64,000 nucleotides of DNA. Source: Alkalicoccus halolimnae (GTDB lineage Bacteria; Bacillota; Bacilli; Bacillales; Salisediminibacteriaceae). Below the pieces are notes generated by a model, which saw nothing but the letters and a program-made list of their open reading frames with translations, did not search any database and was not told the origin of the DNA. Shown piece by piece: positions 36,946 to 46,161 of the stretch. The stretch lies in NCBI RefSeq assembly GCF_008014775.2, contig NZ_CP144914.1:2294001-2358000 (forward strand), given 5' to 3'. Numbering within the stretch: the first letter of the stretch is position 1; every line of letters begins with the position of its first letter. Both the position numbers and the translations under genes were made by a program.

Positions 36946-37638
36946 ATGAAGCAACAACTAATAAATGACCTTCGTGAACAGTATAAAGTTTACTTTACAG
37001 ACTCATCTGGACCTGAGTCTTTTGCTCATAAGGATATCACTGCCGATCCACTGCCTCTCATCCATCTGCACAGCAGGCAGATGCTGATGGATAATCCGAC
37101 TGTTATTGGTACTTTATTCGCGAAACGCTATGCCAAAACAGCTGCGGGTCATTTTTATGCCCTCGTTCATGGCTGTATCCTTCAAACGGACCCTGCTCAT
37201 GCGTTCATACGGGCAAAAAATTATGGCGAGCTTGCTCTGGAGCTTCCATCAGGCAGCTGGGTCGAAAGCAGCGATCAGAAACTACAGCGGGAAGCGGTTC
37301 ATGCGTTAATTAAGCATCATATTGAACCGTTATTTTTCAGTATTTCAAAACACACCGGAGCGCGTTCTGCTCACTTATTTTCGATAGCTTCCCACACGCT
37401 CCATCAGACGTCTCTGCATCTAAAAGAACAAATGCCTCATGCTGCTTCCTATGTAGAAGATATTCTTCACATGTATACGGCTTATGAAAATTTTTCGACA
37501 GAGTTCCGGTTTAAAGAGCACTCAGGGTTCTACGTAAGAAAGCACTGCTGTCTTTCTTATATGCTCGATGGTGACAAGGCTTCCTGCTGCAAAACGTGCC
37601 CGCTCATTAATAAAAAAAGATCCAGCCTCTCTACTTGA
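36946..37638 (+). CDS. FhuF-like siderophore-iron reductase
   Basis: The 230-residue protein resembles FhuF: a mainly helical domain ending in the unusual [2Fe-2S] pattern. The motif is seen near the end as KHCCLSYMLDGDKASCCKTCP, that is CC-x10-CxxC with extra cysteines. FhuF reduces ferric hydroxamate siderophores after uptake, releasing Fe(II). No siderophore transporter is adjacent. Start at 36946 has AGGAG eleven bases upstream. A Fur box was not convincingly seen. A strong terminator lies about 90 bases after the stop. Confidence 0.85.
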   Translation: MKQQLINDLREQYKVYFTDSSGPESFAHKDITADPLPLIHLHSRQMLMDNPTVIGTLFAKRYAKTAAGHFYALVHGCILQTDPAHAFIRAKNYGELALELPSGSWVESSDQKLQREAVHALIKHHIEPLFFSISKHTGARSAHLFSIASHTLHQTSLHLKEQMPHAASYVEDILHMYTAYENFSTEFRFKEHSGFYVRKHCCLSYMLDGDKASCCKTCPLINKKRSSLST

Positions 37639-37725
37639 CCCCTATTATATCTGTTTTTACGGGTAACTGATATTCAATCGCAGGAGCGCGGACTGTAAAC
37701 AATCACAATTTGCTTCAATTAACAG

Positions 37726-37763
37726 ACAGAGTCCGCCGGGAAAATTCCGGCGGACTCTGTTTT
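37726..37763. terminator. Terminator between FhuF-like and RsbR-like genes
   Basis: ACAGAGTCCGCCGG and CCGGCGGACTCTGT form a perfect 14-bp stem with TTTT on the plus strand. Confidence 0.93.
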
Positions 37764-37878
37764 CCTTACAGCTGTTTATACTGTTGATTTTAAACATGGA
37801 ACGCACCCCAGCCGCCTCTTTGCAGAAAATCGGCTGCCTGATTCTGAATTCCCGATCGGATCAGCAGCGGTTCCTCAC

Positions 37879-38907
37879 TTAAACGATACTTTTGCCTTTC
37901 TGCGCAAGAGCAAAGTGGATCCCGTGCTGAAGTGTCTGGAAACAATTAAATTTGGATAAATCAATGTCCGTGCTGTTAATGGTCATGCCTACTTTCGGAG
38001 AAATTCCGACCAGTATAGTGTCTGTACCTATTAAGGAAGCAGCTCCACCCAATTTTTCAATTAAACTTGCTGCATGAACAGTGAAATTATCATTCAATCC
38101 AGTTAAATCAAGTACTACATACTTCGCCTTATAAGCAGGCAGGTTTTCCAACGTTTTGTGCAGCAGCTCTTCCGTGCGCTCTTCATCGTATGCTCCAAGG
38201 AGTGGAATCACTACAATGCCTTCCAGTACCGGAATGATAGGAGAAGACAGCTCTTTTACGAGTGCATTCAATTCCCCCGTCTGTTCCTGTACAAGCCGCT
38301 CCAGCTGCTGTATCTGCTTCTCTTCATTCGTTCGGGCAAGCTGGTGTATATTTTTTTCCACGTTTTCACTTGATGGGAAATAACGTATAACACTTTCTTC
38401 AAATCCTTCGATCTGATAGTGAAGAACTTCATACCAGACGTTTCGTCCAAAGAGTCCCGTAAAAATTCCTGCATAATGAGCCGGAAGAAAATTGCCGCCC
38501 TGCTCCTTGTTCTGAGCGACGTTAATCTTATATTCCCAGCTGTTCTTTAAATGGACCTCCAGAGTCGCTTCTTCTTCTTTCAAGTAATGAATTTCTGCAA
38601 GTCCCCACCCAGCTGCCGCATATGTAGATGTAATTAATTTTGAAGCTTCAGCTGCACTAACATTCATATCTGTAAAATATTTACCTACTACAAGCCCCTG
38701 GCGGAATCCCGTCGTTTCCAGCACTACCCGTGCTGCTTCTTCTCCGGAAACTTCTTCAATAGCATCGAAAAACTCTTTCATAGCGGAGGTAATCCAGAAA
38801 AGGACAGCGTCTTCTCCTTCAAAAGAAAATAAACCTTCTGCTGTATTCCAGTCGAACTCCAGACCTGCAACTTTTTTTGATGGCTTTTCCAAAATATTCA
38901 TCTCCAT
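37879..38907 (-). CDS. RsbR-like STAS-domain stress regulator
   Basis: The 342-residue protein has an N-terminal sensor domain with a LETTGFRQGLVVGKYF motif (about 65-80), like a V4R/heme-NO-type fold, and a helical linker with a heptad pattern (about 195-215). The C-terminal STAS domain (IIPVLEGIVVIPLLGAYDEE; YVVLDLTGLNDNFTVHAASL) is built like RsbR paralogues of the SigB stressosome. Phospho-acceptor Ser/Thr equivalents could be T/S in the TGLNDNFTVHAASL region, which departs from the usual DITGV-T-T pattern. No clear ribosome site precedes the 38907 start. Its presence fits the two SigB-type promoters in the window. Confidence 0.78.
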   Translation of the reverse strand: MEMNILEKPSKKVAGLEFDWNTAEGLFSFEGEDAVLFWITSAMKEFFDAIEEVSGEEAARVVLETTGFRQGLVVGKYFTDMNVSAAEASKLITSTYAAAGWGLAEIHYLKEEEATLEVHLKNSWEYKINVAQNKEQGGNFLPAHYAGIFTGLFGRNVWYEVLHYQIEGFEESVIRYFPSSENVEKNIHQLARTNEEKQIQQLERLVQEQTGELNALVKELSSPIIPVLEGIVVIPLLGAYDEERTEELLHKTLENLPAYKAKYVVLDLTGLNDNFTVHAASLIEKLGGAASLIGTDTILVGISPKVGMTINSTDIDLSKFNCFQTLQHGIHFALAQKGKSIV

Positions 38908-39154
38908 CTATTCTTTTATTTGAATCCATTTTCTAAGCCGTATCTCTGTTTTTTAGCGGCACCAGCGATCATGACTAAATTAAATCTGAATCCGTCCTTA
39001 TTTCAGTTGTTTCATTCTATATTTATGCAATTAAAATGTATTATACAGGAATTCAGACATGCTTTAAATATCTAATCTCTTGATTAACACAGACAGTCAT
39101 TACACGTCGTCGGCTTTGTGTGCTGTAAGAGCATTTGCGAGTATCCTAATTCCA
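38908..39154. other. AT-rich non-coding region
   Basis: It holds the RsbR-like promoter zone and no gene. The GC-poor text around 38960-39110 shows no strong repeat; a repeat copy begins at about 39155. Confidence 0.4.
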
Positions 39155-39405
39155 CCTGATAAGGAAAAGTTTCATTCCTATAGAAAGCCGTTTTCATCCA
39201 TCATAGTGCAGCGATTCTGCATGAATGTCTCTGTTTAAGCTGTGTGTTGTTTTTGGAGTGTCTGCGGACCTTCCGAAGACGGTTCTGCCTTGACACCAAT
39301 TTTTTCGGAAGGGAAAATCGGCTTCATGAATAGAAGAACTTCTTTTCTTTCTATGAAAAAAAACGAAGCGGAGTTTTTACATGTATCAACAGCAGCTTTA
39401 ACACA
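39155..39405 (-). repeat. Dispersed repeat, copy 7 (modules M and B + arm B)
   Basis: M-like text (CTATAGAAAGCCGTTTTCAT, CATGAATGTCTCTGTTTAAGC) is followed by a shortened B module (GTTGTTTTTGGAGTGTCTGC) and arm B (ACGAAGCGGAGTTTTTACATG, TATCAACAGCAGCTTTAACACA). Arm A is missing. It is the reverse orientation of the full copy at 62071-62646. Confidence 0.75.
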
Positions 39406-39631
39406 TCTATTGTTTAAATACGTGTATTCCCCTTTACTTATATAAACATTTAATTATATACTATAGTATAAGAAGTATTTCTTTGTTATGGTTTATTAAG
39501 GTGATGTCTGTTGACCTCTCTATTTATAGGCAGATTTTAAAGCCGGTATTGCCTTATTAGGCCTTCTCATCTAGTCTAAAGAAAAGATTTATTTTTAAAA
39601 GGTAACTATAACCAACAATGGAGGCGTTAAG

Positions 39632-40579
39632 ATGGAAAAAGTAGTGATTTTAGGTACTGGGCCGGCTGGACTGACTGCGGCCGTGTATTTAGCACGAGCC
39701 AACATGGAACCACTCGTTATTGAAGGACCGGAACCGGGCGGCCAGCTCACCTTAACGACAGAAGTAGAAAACTTCCCCGGCTTCCCGGACGGTATTATGG
39801 GGCCGGAACTAATGGATAATATGAAGAAGCAGGCAGAACGTTTCGGTGCTACTTTTAAAAGAGGATGGGTAACAGAAGTAGAGATAGAAGAACGCCCTTT
39901 TACGCTCCATATTAGTGGAATGGATGATATAAAAACCGAGGCTCTTATCATTTCCACCGGTGCATCCGCAAAAATGCTGCAAATACCCGGTGAGAAAGAA
40001 AACATCGGTAAAGGAGTCAGCACCTGTGCTACCTGTGACGGTTTCTTCTTCAGGGGTAAAAAAGTAATTATTGTCGGCGGAGGAGATTCTGCTATGGAAG
40101 AAGCAACGTTCCTCACAAAATTTGCGGATGAAGTCCAAATTGTTCACCGCCGGGATGAACTGAGAGCGTCCAAAATAATGCAGGACAGGGCGCGCGATAA
40201 TAAAAAGATTACCTGGGCGCTTAACAAAACCCCGGTTGAAATGATGTCAGACGGAATGAAAATATCCGGTTTAAAAGTACAGGACAACGAAACAGGCGAA
40301 GAACAAATTCTCGAATCAGATGGAATTTTTGTCGCTATCGGTCATAATCCAAATACTAAGTTTCTTAAAGGAAAATTAAATATGGATGAAAAAGGCTACC
40401 TCCTTGTCGAACCGGGCACGACGGATACCAATGTCCCGGGCGTGTTTGCTTGTGGTGATGTCCAGGATCAGAAGTACCGTCAGGCAATTACGGCTGCCGG
40501 CACAGGATGTATGGCAGCGATGGACTCTGAACGATTCCTTGAAGGGGAAGCAGTTCTCGACTGGAGCCAGAATTTATAA
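39632..40579 (+). CDS. Thioredoxin reductase-like flavoprotein
   Basis: The 315-residue flavoprotein has FAD motif ILGTGPAGLTAAVYLARA, the redox-active pair STCATCDGFFFRG (CATC), the NADPH motif VIIVGGGDSAMEEATFL with the HRRDEL run, and the C-terminal GVFACGDVQDQKYRQAITAAGTG. These define class TrxB. The core is complete; whether it is the main housekeeping TrxB or a paralogue is not certain. ATG at 39632 has GGAGG seven bases upstream. It is relevant to selenium chemistry, as the Trx system can reduce selenols, but this is inference only. Confidence 0.92.
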   Translation: MEKVVILGTGPAGLTAAVYLARANMEPLVIEGPEPGGQLTLTTEVENFPGFPDGIMGPELMDNMKKQAERFGATFKRGWVTEVEIEERPFTLHISGMDDIKTEALIISTGASAKMLQIPGEKENIGKGVSTCATCDGFFFRGKKVIIVGGGDSAMEEATFLTKFADEVQIVHRRDELRASKIMQDRARDNKKITWALNKTPVEMMSDGMKISGLKVQDNETGEEQILESDGIFVAIGHNPNTKFLKGKLNMDEKGYLLVEPGTTDTNVPGVFACGDVQDQKYRQAITAAGTGCMAAMDSERFLEGEAVLDWSQNL

Positions 40580-40656
40580 ACCACAGTGTCATATTGGAAC
40601 CAGTATGCAGTTTTACTGTCTTTCCAATATCGATCAGGTACGCATTAATATAATTC

Positions 40657-40689
40657 AAATCGGTCATGGCTCTGCCGTGACCGATTTTT
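40657..40689. terminator. Terminator after the TrxB-like gene
   Basis: AAATCGGTCA and TGACCGATTT pair around an 11-base loop and run into TTTTTG on the plus strand. Confidence 0.85.
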
Positions 40690-40755
40690 GTATATGGACC
40701 GGATTATTTCATTTATTGGTTTAGTTCAGCCGCTATTTCAAGAAAAAGCGTGCGT

Positions 40756-41520
40756 TTAAAATCGAAGAGATAAACAGCTTAATCCTCCATCCTGCTTCCG
40801 GAATTCGCTCACTGCTGCCTCCCTCGTCATAAACCCTGCTTCTTCTATTTTTCGTTTTGTTTCCGGAAATCCCTCTGGTACAATAACAACTTCGTTTACA
40901 CGTATGCAATTCGCTGCATATTCTTCTTCCTGTGAAACGGTAATCTGCTTATATTTTTTAAAAACGTCATGATCAATAAATTCGCCGGCAGTAAGAACAG
41001 TATTGTCACCGAGATAGGCAATGCCGGTTTTTAAGTGAAAAAATTCTTTAAGAGGAATAATGGTGGCACCATACCCTTCTTTTTGAAGAATAGCTTCGAA
41101 CTGCTCTGCTCCTGATTTGTTAGTGCGGGTGGACAGCCCTATATAAAAGTGATCTTCCACGTGCAGAACATCGCCTCCTTCGAGCGTTCCGGGTTCACTG
41201 ATCGTATACATTCTTCGGTGGTAATCTTTAAGTGCCGCTTCTACGGCTTCAGTTTCTCCGCGTCTTGAATCAGCGCCTGGGCGTGTAATCAGGGCAAACT
41301 TACTTGTCACAACAGCAGGATCTTCCACGAAAACGTCGTCCGGATAGTCATTATCTGAAGCAAGCTGGTGCACCATCACTCCAGCTTCTTCCATTACCTC
41401 TACATAAGCGCGGTGCTGCTCAAGTACTTTACTATAATCCGGGGTCCCTAGATTTGCTGTCGTCAGCCCTTGTGCAAAAGAAGCTGCTGGTTTTTTCACA
41501 ATGATTTGCTGCACTTTCAT
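40756..41520 (-). CDS. Dimethylarginine dimethylaminohydrolase-like amidinohydrolase
   Basis: The 254-residue enzyme belongs to the guanidine-modifying superfamily. It has DVFVEDPAVVTSKFALITRPG, the acidic site TLEGGDVLHVEDHFYIG, FFHLKTGIAYLG with the histidine, and the catalytic cysteine near the end in DGGLSCLSLRF. This is the short, DDAH-type form, which frees dimethylamine from methylated arginine or deiminates arginine analogues. ATG at 41520 follows a GGCGGGGG-rich ribosome site. Together with the longer relative at 25580-26572, the window has two such enzymes. Confidence 0.88.
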   Translation of the reverse strand: MKVQQIIVKKPAASFAQGLTTANLGTPDYSKVLEQHRAYVEVMEEAGVMVHQLASDNDYPDDVFVEDPAVVTSKFALITRPGADSRRGETEAVEAALKDYHRRMYTISEPGTLEGGDVLHVEDHFYIGLSTRTNKSGAEQFEAILQKEGYGATIIPLKEFFHLKTGIAYLGDNTVLTAGEFIDHDVFKKYKQITVSQEEEYAANCIRVNEVVIVPEGFPETKRKIEEAGFMTREAAVSEFRKQDGGLSCLSLRF

Positions 41521-41563
41521 TTCGCCCCCGCCTCTCTGCTTAATATATTTTCTCTGTTTGCGT

Positions 41564-41650
41564 CTGCTGTTGTTTTTTACAGAAAACGCCGCTTCAGTTA
41601 GCTATAGGGAGACTCCCCGGGTGGGCCTGTGCCCAGCGGGATCTTCCGAT
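41564..41650 (+). repeat. Dispersed repeat, copy 8 (arm B, degraded)
   Basis: TGCTGTTGTTTTTTACAG, AAAACGCCGCTTCAGTTAGC and ACTCCCCGGGTGGGCC correspond to arm B; the tail GCCCAGCGGGATCTTCC equals the GCCCTGCGGGATCTTTC of copy 1. Confidence 0.65.
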
Positions 41651-41855
41651 TTTTTCTTCGTTAATGTTAATAACAGAAAGAGAAGGTCTGCCCTTCATAT
41701 TATAAGAAATGTTTTATTTCAAGGCAGATTAATATTTTCTAATAATTCACCTTAAGAAATCTCCTATTTTATCTATTCCACGCTCCTCTCCCAATTCCTT
41801 TATCTGCAGATATTCTATTTTGTTTTTTCGTAACAATGAGAATTCACAATAACTT

Positions 41856-41882
41856 GTTTGATTTCATAAATATATCGGGAAT
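41856..41882 (+). promoter_or_regulatory. SigB-type promoter of the stress-protein gene
   Basis: GTTTGA (one change from GTTTAA) and GGGAAT are 15 bases apart, 40 bases upstream of the ATG. Confidence 0.7.
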
Positions 41883-41921
41883 AGCGGGAAAGAAGAGGTA
41901 ATTTAAAGGAGCGTGAATGTA

Positions 41922-42476
41922 ATGAAAAAACGAGTTGTCGGGGTTTATGAAACGAAAGAAGAAGCGGTAAAAATAGTAGAAAATTTACAGCTGGAAGGAA
42001 ACCGTCCAGAAGAAATAGTTCTTTTATCAAATGATAAGGAAACGACCTCCCGCCTTCGTGACGAAACTACGGTAAAAACGGAGAAACTGGAAGAAGAAAA
42101 GGAACAAAAACCAGAAGAAGAAGAATCTCCTTCATTTATGGACAAACTGAAAACAGCTTTCAAAGGGCAGACGGAATTTAAAGGAGATACTTCAGCAAAT
42201 AATGTGAAAGATCCATTTAATTTTATCAATTTAGGATTTTCGGAAGAGGAAGCCGAAAAATATGAAAATGAAGTGAAAAACGGAAAAATTATCGTACTCG
42301 CCCCTGTTCAAGGAGAAGCGCATGAGGAAGAAGCAGATAAAGCCGCTCCCCTTGATGCGGAGGGACCAAACCAGATTGGAGATCCAATGAGCGCAGAAGA
42401 TCCACAGCAGTACGCAGAGGAAGCACCAAAATTTCCGCAGGACAGCGATGTAAAAAAAGAAGAAAGAGATCGATAA
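41922..42476 (+). CDS. General stress protein 17M family protein
   Basis: The 184-residue protein begins with the GS17M/YflT domain, RVVGVYETKEEAVKIVENLQ and EEIVLLSNDKE, which is followed by an acidic, low-complexity Glu/Pro-rich middle. A second half contains DPFNFINLGFSEEEAEKYEN and IVLAPVQGE. Such proteins are SigB-controlled in Bacillus subtilis and of unknown biochemistry. ATG at 41922 is after AAAGGAG. The SigB-type promoter and the strong terminator downstream make it a single-gene unit. Confidence 0.85.
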   Translation: MKKRVVGVYETKEEAVKIVENLQLEGNRPEEIVLLSNDKETTSRLRDETTVKTEKLEEEKEQKPEEEESPSFMDKLKTAFKGQTEFKGDTSANNVKDPFNFINLGFSEEEAEKYENEVKNGKIIVLAPVQGEAHEEEADKAAPLDAEGPNQIGDPMSAEDPQQYAEEAPKFPQDSDVKKEERDR

Positions 42477-42519
42477 AAAAACATTTTTAATACCGCACGT
42501 ATCTGAGTAACTAAAATAG

Positions 42520-42554
42520 TGACAGACCCTTTAAGAAGGTGCTGTCATTTTTTT
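42520..42554 (+). terminator. Terminator of the stress-protein gene
   Basis: TGACAGACC and GGTGCTGTCA pair (one bulge) and are followed by TTTTTTT. Confidence 0.9.
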
Positions 42555-42724
42555 CGTAAATTTGATCTGCCCGAGTTTTTAAGGAATCTCCTCGTAGGGA
42601 TCCCCTGGGATTATTGATTTCCCAGGCCTTGAAAAACAGCCAAGGTTCCGGAGAACGACATAAGCTGCCGGATATAGAGACATTATTCCACCTTAAACGA
42701 TGTAATTTAAAAGGAGGTTTTCTA

Positions 42725-43522
42725 ATGATAAAAACAGCTGCCGTTCAAATGCACGCCATGCCCGGGATGAAGGATAGAAATATTGATACAGCAGTGAAAA
42801 TGATTAAAGAAGCTGCAGAAAAGGGAGCAGAATTTATTTCTCTTCCCGAGCTTTGGGTAAGCGGATATTACTTATCCGAGGCAGAATTCCGGTCCTTAGC
42901 TGAACCATCAAACGGAGAGCTGATTTCATTTTTTCAGGATTTAGCCTCCACCCTTCAAGTTGTTTTAATTGTTCCTTTTGTGGAGCAGCATGAAGAAAAC
43001 ATCTATAATGCAGCCGCAGTCATTGACAGAGATGGAACAACAGCTCTCTGCTACCGGAAATCATTTTTGTGGGGAAGGGAAAACGGCATATTCACACTAG
43101 GAAAAAAAGTATACAAGCCTGCTCAAACTTCCCTTGGAAAAATAGGAATCCTTATTTGTGCAGACATCGAATTACCAGAGCCTTCCCGCATCCTTGCTAT
43201 GGAAGGCGCTGAACTTATCGTTGCTCCTTCTGTTTGGAGTCTTAAAGCTGAATCCAGATGGGACATTCAGCTCCCTGCACGCGCCCTTGACAATACTGTG
43301 TTTATGCTTGGGGTCAATACCGTTCAGGAAGGAAGCTGCGGTAAAAGCAGACTTGCCGCGCCGGATGGAAGCATTTTCAACGAGGCACCTGAGAGCGAAG
43401 AAACCCTGCTTCTCTGCGATATTGATTTTTCCCTTATTGAAGAAGTTCGTGAGGAGCTTCCTTATTTGCAGATGATCGAGGAAAACCTGCTGCCGCGGGG
43501 TATAACTAAGCAGTCATTTTAA
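42725..43522 (+). CDS. Carbon-nitrogen hydrolase (nitrilase superfamily)
   Basis: The 265-residue amidase-type enzyme carries the Glu-Lys-Cys triad: glutamate in ISLPELWVSGYY, lysine in CYRKSFLWGREN and cysteine in ILICADIELPEPSR. It hydrolyses an amide or nitrile carbon-nitrogen bond; the substrate is unknown. ATG at 42725 has AAAAGGAGG. The preceding 170 bases hold a hairpin (CCTGGGA/TTCCCAGG, 42605-42628) and no coding frame, so a leader is possible. Confidence 0.88.
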   Translation: MIKTAAVQMHAMPGMKDRNIDTAVKMIKEAAEKGAEFISLPELWVSGYYLSEAEFRSLAEPSNGELISFFQDLASTLQVVLIVPFVEQHEENIYNAAAVIDRDGTTALCYRKSFLWGRENGIFTLGKKVYKPAQTSLGKIGILICADIELPEPSRILAMEGAELIVAPSVWSLKAESRWDIQLPARALDNTVFMLGVNTVQEGSCGKSRLAAPDGSIFNEAPESEETLLLCDIDFSLIEEVREELPYLQMIEENLLPRGITKQSF

Positions 43523-43567
43523 ATTTCTGGTATTTTCAGGTTGGGCAAATATAATCCTTCATGCATA

Positions 43568-43606
43568 AAAGGAGCTGGGAATAACTATTCCCCAGCTCCT
43601 GTTTTT
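43568..43606. terminator. Shared terminator of the nitrilase and AcuI-type genes
   Basis: GGAGCTGGG and its complement form a stem with T/A tails on both strands. Confidence 0.88.
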
Positions 43607-43630
43607 ATTTCTAAATAATTTTATAACAAT

Positions 43631-44611
43631 TTAAAGCTTAACGAGGACACGGCCACTGATTTTGCTTTCCAGAATGTCATCCAATGCTCCTTGAAGTTCA
43701 TCAAGCGTTATTTCCTGCACGATGTCTTCCAGATGATCCGGTTTCAAATCTTCAGCAGCCCGTTTCCAAACAGTCCTGCGCAGATCCATTGGACAGTTAA
43801 CAGAGTCGATCCCTAAAAGATTTACACTGCGAAGAATAAATGGCATTACGGTAGTCGGGACTTCAACCCCGGCAGTCAGTCCGCTTACGGCAACTGCCCC
43901 GTTATATTTAGTCGAACTCAAAATAGAAGCAAGTGCCTTTCCGCCTGTCGGGTCAACCGCTGCGGCCCAGACCTGCTTCTGCAGAGGTTTAACTTCTTCC
44001 GGCGTTACTTCATCCCGACTGACGATTTCTGACGCACCTAATTTTTTCAAAAACTCATGCTCTGTTTTTTTTCCTGTGCTTGCAGCTACCTTATAATTGT
44101 TTTTGGAGAGCATATCTACAGCCATACTGCCTACCCCTCCAGTTGCACCGGTAACTAGTACTGGATTATCGTCCGGCGTCAGGCCGTTTTCTTCCAGTTT
44201 ATGAATCGAGAGTGCCGCTGTAAAACCGGCCGTGCCAATAATCATAGCTTCCCGCGTCGTCAATCCTTCCGGAAGAGGCACGACCCAGTCAGCCGGCACA
44301 CGCGCAAACTGGCTGTAACCGCCGTCATGGCCTGTACCCAGCTCATAGCTTGTAACGATCACTTCATCTCCCTTCTTGAAATCTCCGGATTCCGATTCAA
44401 TGACTTCTCCCGCAAGGTCAATGCCGGGAATGAGCGGATATTCTTTTGCAATCTTCGTTTTTTTATTAAGTGCCATACTATCTTTATAGTTAACTCCCGA
44501 GTAATGAACTTTAATAGTCACCTCTCCTTTGGAAAGGTCTTCCATTTTTCTCGATACGATCCGGCCTCTGCCGTCGCCTTCGGTTACAAATGCTTTAAAT
44601 TCTTCAGTCAT
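43631..44611 (-). CDS. AcuI/YhdH-type acryloyl-CoA reductase-like MDR oxidoreductase
   Basis: The 326-residue protein is a zinc-less medium-chain dehydrogenase of the YhdH/AcuI group, with SGVNYKDSMALNKKTKI near the start, PGIDLAGEVIES, VLVTGATGGVGSMAVDML (NADPH site) and VSGLTAGVEVPTTVMPFILR. Relatives reduce acryloyl-CoA or other enoyl compounds. ATG at 44611 follows GAGGAGG. It is a single gene; the flanking gap on the left has the terminator, that on the right is featureless. Confidence 0.9.
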   Translation of the reverse strand: MTEEFKAFVTEGDGRGRIVSRKMEDLSKGEVTIKVHYSGVNYKDSMALNKKTKIAKEYPLIPGIDLAGEVIESESGDFKKGDEVIVTSYELGTGHDGGYSQFARVPADWVVPLPEGLTTREAMIIGTAGFTAALSIHKLEENGLTPDDNPVLVTGATGGVGSMAVDMLSKNNYKVAASTGKKTEHEFLKKLGASEIVSRDEVTPEEVKPLQKQVWAAAVDPTGGKALASILSSTKYNGAVAVSGLTAGVEVPTTVMPFILRSVNLLGIDSVNCPMDLRRTVWKRAAEDLKPDHLEDIVQEITLDELQGALDDILESKISGRVLVKL

Positions 44612-45218
44612 ATTAAGCCTCCTCGAATAATTTAAGCGTCTTACAAATAAACTGGTTCCTTTTACATATTCTGTTGAAATGAAATGTTTTTACGATGCTC
44701 CTGGCAGCAGTCATAAATCTTCCACCCTGAACAACACCCACCCTTAAAAGAGCCAAAAAATAATAAGCCGATTTTATCAGCTTATCATCCCTTTCCCTTA
44801 ATTGGCTGCCACTATTCATTATTCCAACGTCAGCGACAGTTATCCTTGTATAAATTTCATCGTGGAAGCGCATCCTGTAAAAGCCGAATAAGGCAGGCTG
44901 CCTCCGCTTCATTCTCCGGAAATTGCCGCCATCCACGCATCCATTTTTAAATGCGGACGTAAAGACGGAATTTTTTATAAATATTCAGCCTGCCGCCTGA
45001 AAAGATAACTATGGAAATTGATGCCCTTATGTAAATATAAAAAATAAAATTTTAAGTCATCTTTTTAGTAGACATTCCTGAAAAATTCATCTGTCTTCAA
45101 TTTATCGGGTCCACTGCTTCTGGAGTTTATGCAGGTGTACTACCTGAAGTGAAACCCACGGGCCGCTTGACTTCTCGGGACAATAATTTTTCTCCCCCAA
45201 TGAAGAAAAAATCCCAAA
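44612..45218. other. Non-coding region, mostly featureless
   Basis: This 607-base stretch has no gene I can support. A minus-strand reading near 44880-44960 looks partly like protein (NEAEAACLIRLLQDALPR) but has no start or ribosome site; it may be a relic. Confidence 0.4.
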
Positions 45219-45374
45219 TTATTCTTCTACTCTCTCTTTAATACTTTTTTCTGTATTTTTCTTTTCTGTCAGTTCTTTTTCTTTTTTTCCTGCATAAATA
45301 ACTACTTTAGCAATTATTAAACCGATAGGCAGCAATGATGCAATGGCAATTGATGTGATGACTACTTGTAGCAT
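45219..45374 (-). CDS. 51-residue single-helix membrane peptide
   Basis: After MLQVV a hydrophobic helix (ITSIAIASLLPIGLIIAKVV) is followed by a strongly charged tail (GKKEKELTEKKNTEKSIKER). GAGGTGA lies seven bases before the ATG at 45374. No family recognised. The gene is transcribed after a similar small membrane gene (45532-45783), 157 bases upstream on the same strand. Confidence 0.6.
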   Translation of the reverse strand: MLQVVITSIAIASLLPIGLIIAKVVIYAGKKEKELTEKKNTEKSIKERVEE

Positions 45375-45531
45375 ATTCACCTCTTTGTCCGGGGCATTTT
45401 TATCTCCCAAAAAATTTTCTCCCCTTTAAAATTTTTTATTTATCCATCTTCCTAAGACAAAATTGCAGATGAACAAAAGGTTTCCTATACTATTTATTAT
45501 ATACCATCTTCTTAAAACATTATATAAAACT

Positions 45532-45783
45532 TTAAGGAGTTAACCTCGATTTAATAATGATAGATTTTGTGATTATTCCTGCTGCCCACGAGAGGGCGGC
45601 GTAAATAAACGGCCATAATAAAAAGGAACTGTTAAAAATCGTAATAGCTGCAGTTATTCCTGCTGCCCATACCACCACCGGCATTATAAGGACATTTTTA
45701 AAAAGAAGGTATCCAATAACACCTGCTCCTGCAGCTATTAGTGGGAATACAATCATAATCATCTGAAAAACATTCATCAACAT
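45532..45783 (-). CDS. Small membrane protein, DUF2651-like
   Basis: The 83-residue protein has three hydrophobic segments (MIMIVFPLIAAGAGVIGYLL; VLIMPVVVWAAGITAAITI; FIYAALSWAAGIITKSIII) and recalls DUF2651 proteins of bacilli by pattern (VFPLIxAxxGVIGYLLFK). Function unknown. Starts at 45783 or 45777 are possible; the ribosome site (GGGCGGG) is weak. A dispersed repeat lies just upstream. Confidence 0.6.
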   Translation of the reverse strand: MLMNVFQMIMIVFPLIAAGAGVIGYLLFKNVLIMPVVVWAAGITAAITIFNSSFLLWPFIYAALSWAAGIITKSIIIKSRLTP

Positions 45784-45800
45784 CCCGCCCTTCTCATTTA

Positions 45801-46161
45801 GCTGGGTTAAAGTCTGTTACTGATAAACATAGCTTTAACAGAGACGCTCATCCAAATATTTTTGCACCATGAAGCATGAAAATGCCCTTTTACAACAATA
45901 GAATTTCCCCTCTATAAAGGTGGTATGAATGATGTTCAAGAAAGGATCTTCTTTAGTAGGCGGCAGATACTTCTCTATCTTTTTACCGTAAGCTGGAGTG
46001 GACATGGGTCGACTCCGGGGCGATGAAGGACGAGCCGAAGATCCATTCCGTCCGACCGCAGGGAGAACGGGATTAGCTGAGGCCGGCCCGCCCGGAAAGC
46101 GTCCCCATGGAAACGAAAGCGACCATTCATTGCATATCTGTTTTATTTTCAAGGTAGCCTA
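45801..46161 (-). repeat. Dispersed repeat, copy 9 (arm B tip + module M + arm A)
   Basis: The arm B tip (GCTGGGTTAAAGTCTGTTAC, TGATAAACAT) is directly joined to module M (AGCTTTAACAGAGACGCTC, GCACCATGAAGCATGAAAAT). This passes to CCGTAAGCTGGAGTGGACAT, GAAGATCCATTCCG and arm A (GCGTCCCCATGGAAACGAAAG ... TTTTATTTTCAAGGTAGCC). It lacks module B. It is about 361 bp. Confidence 0.85.

Noticed and set aside
44850..44960. Minus-strand frame with an internal TGA before SGGSLPYSAF
   Set aside because: Short, no family, no ribosome site, no SECIS-like hairpin.
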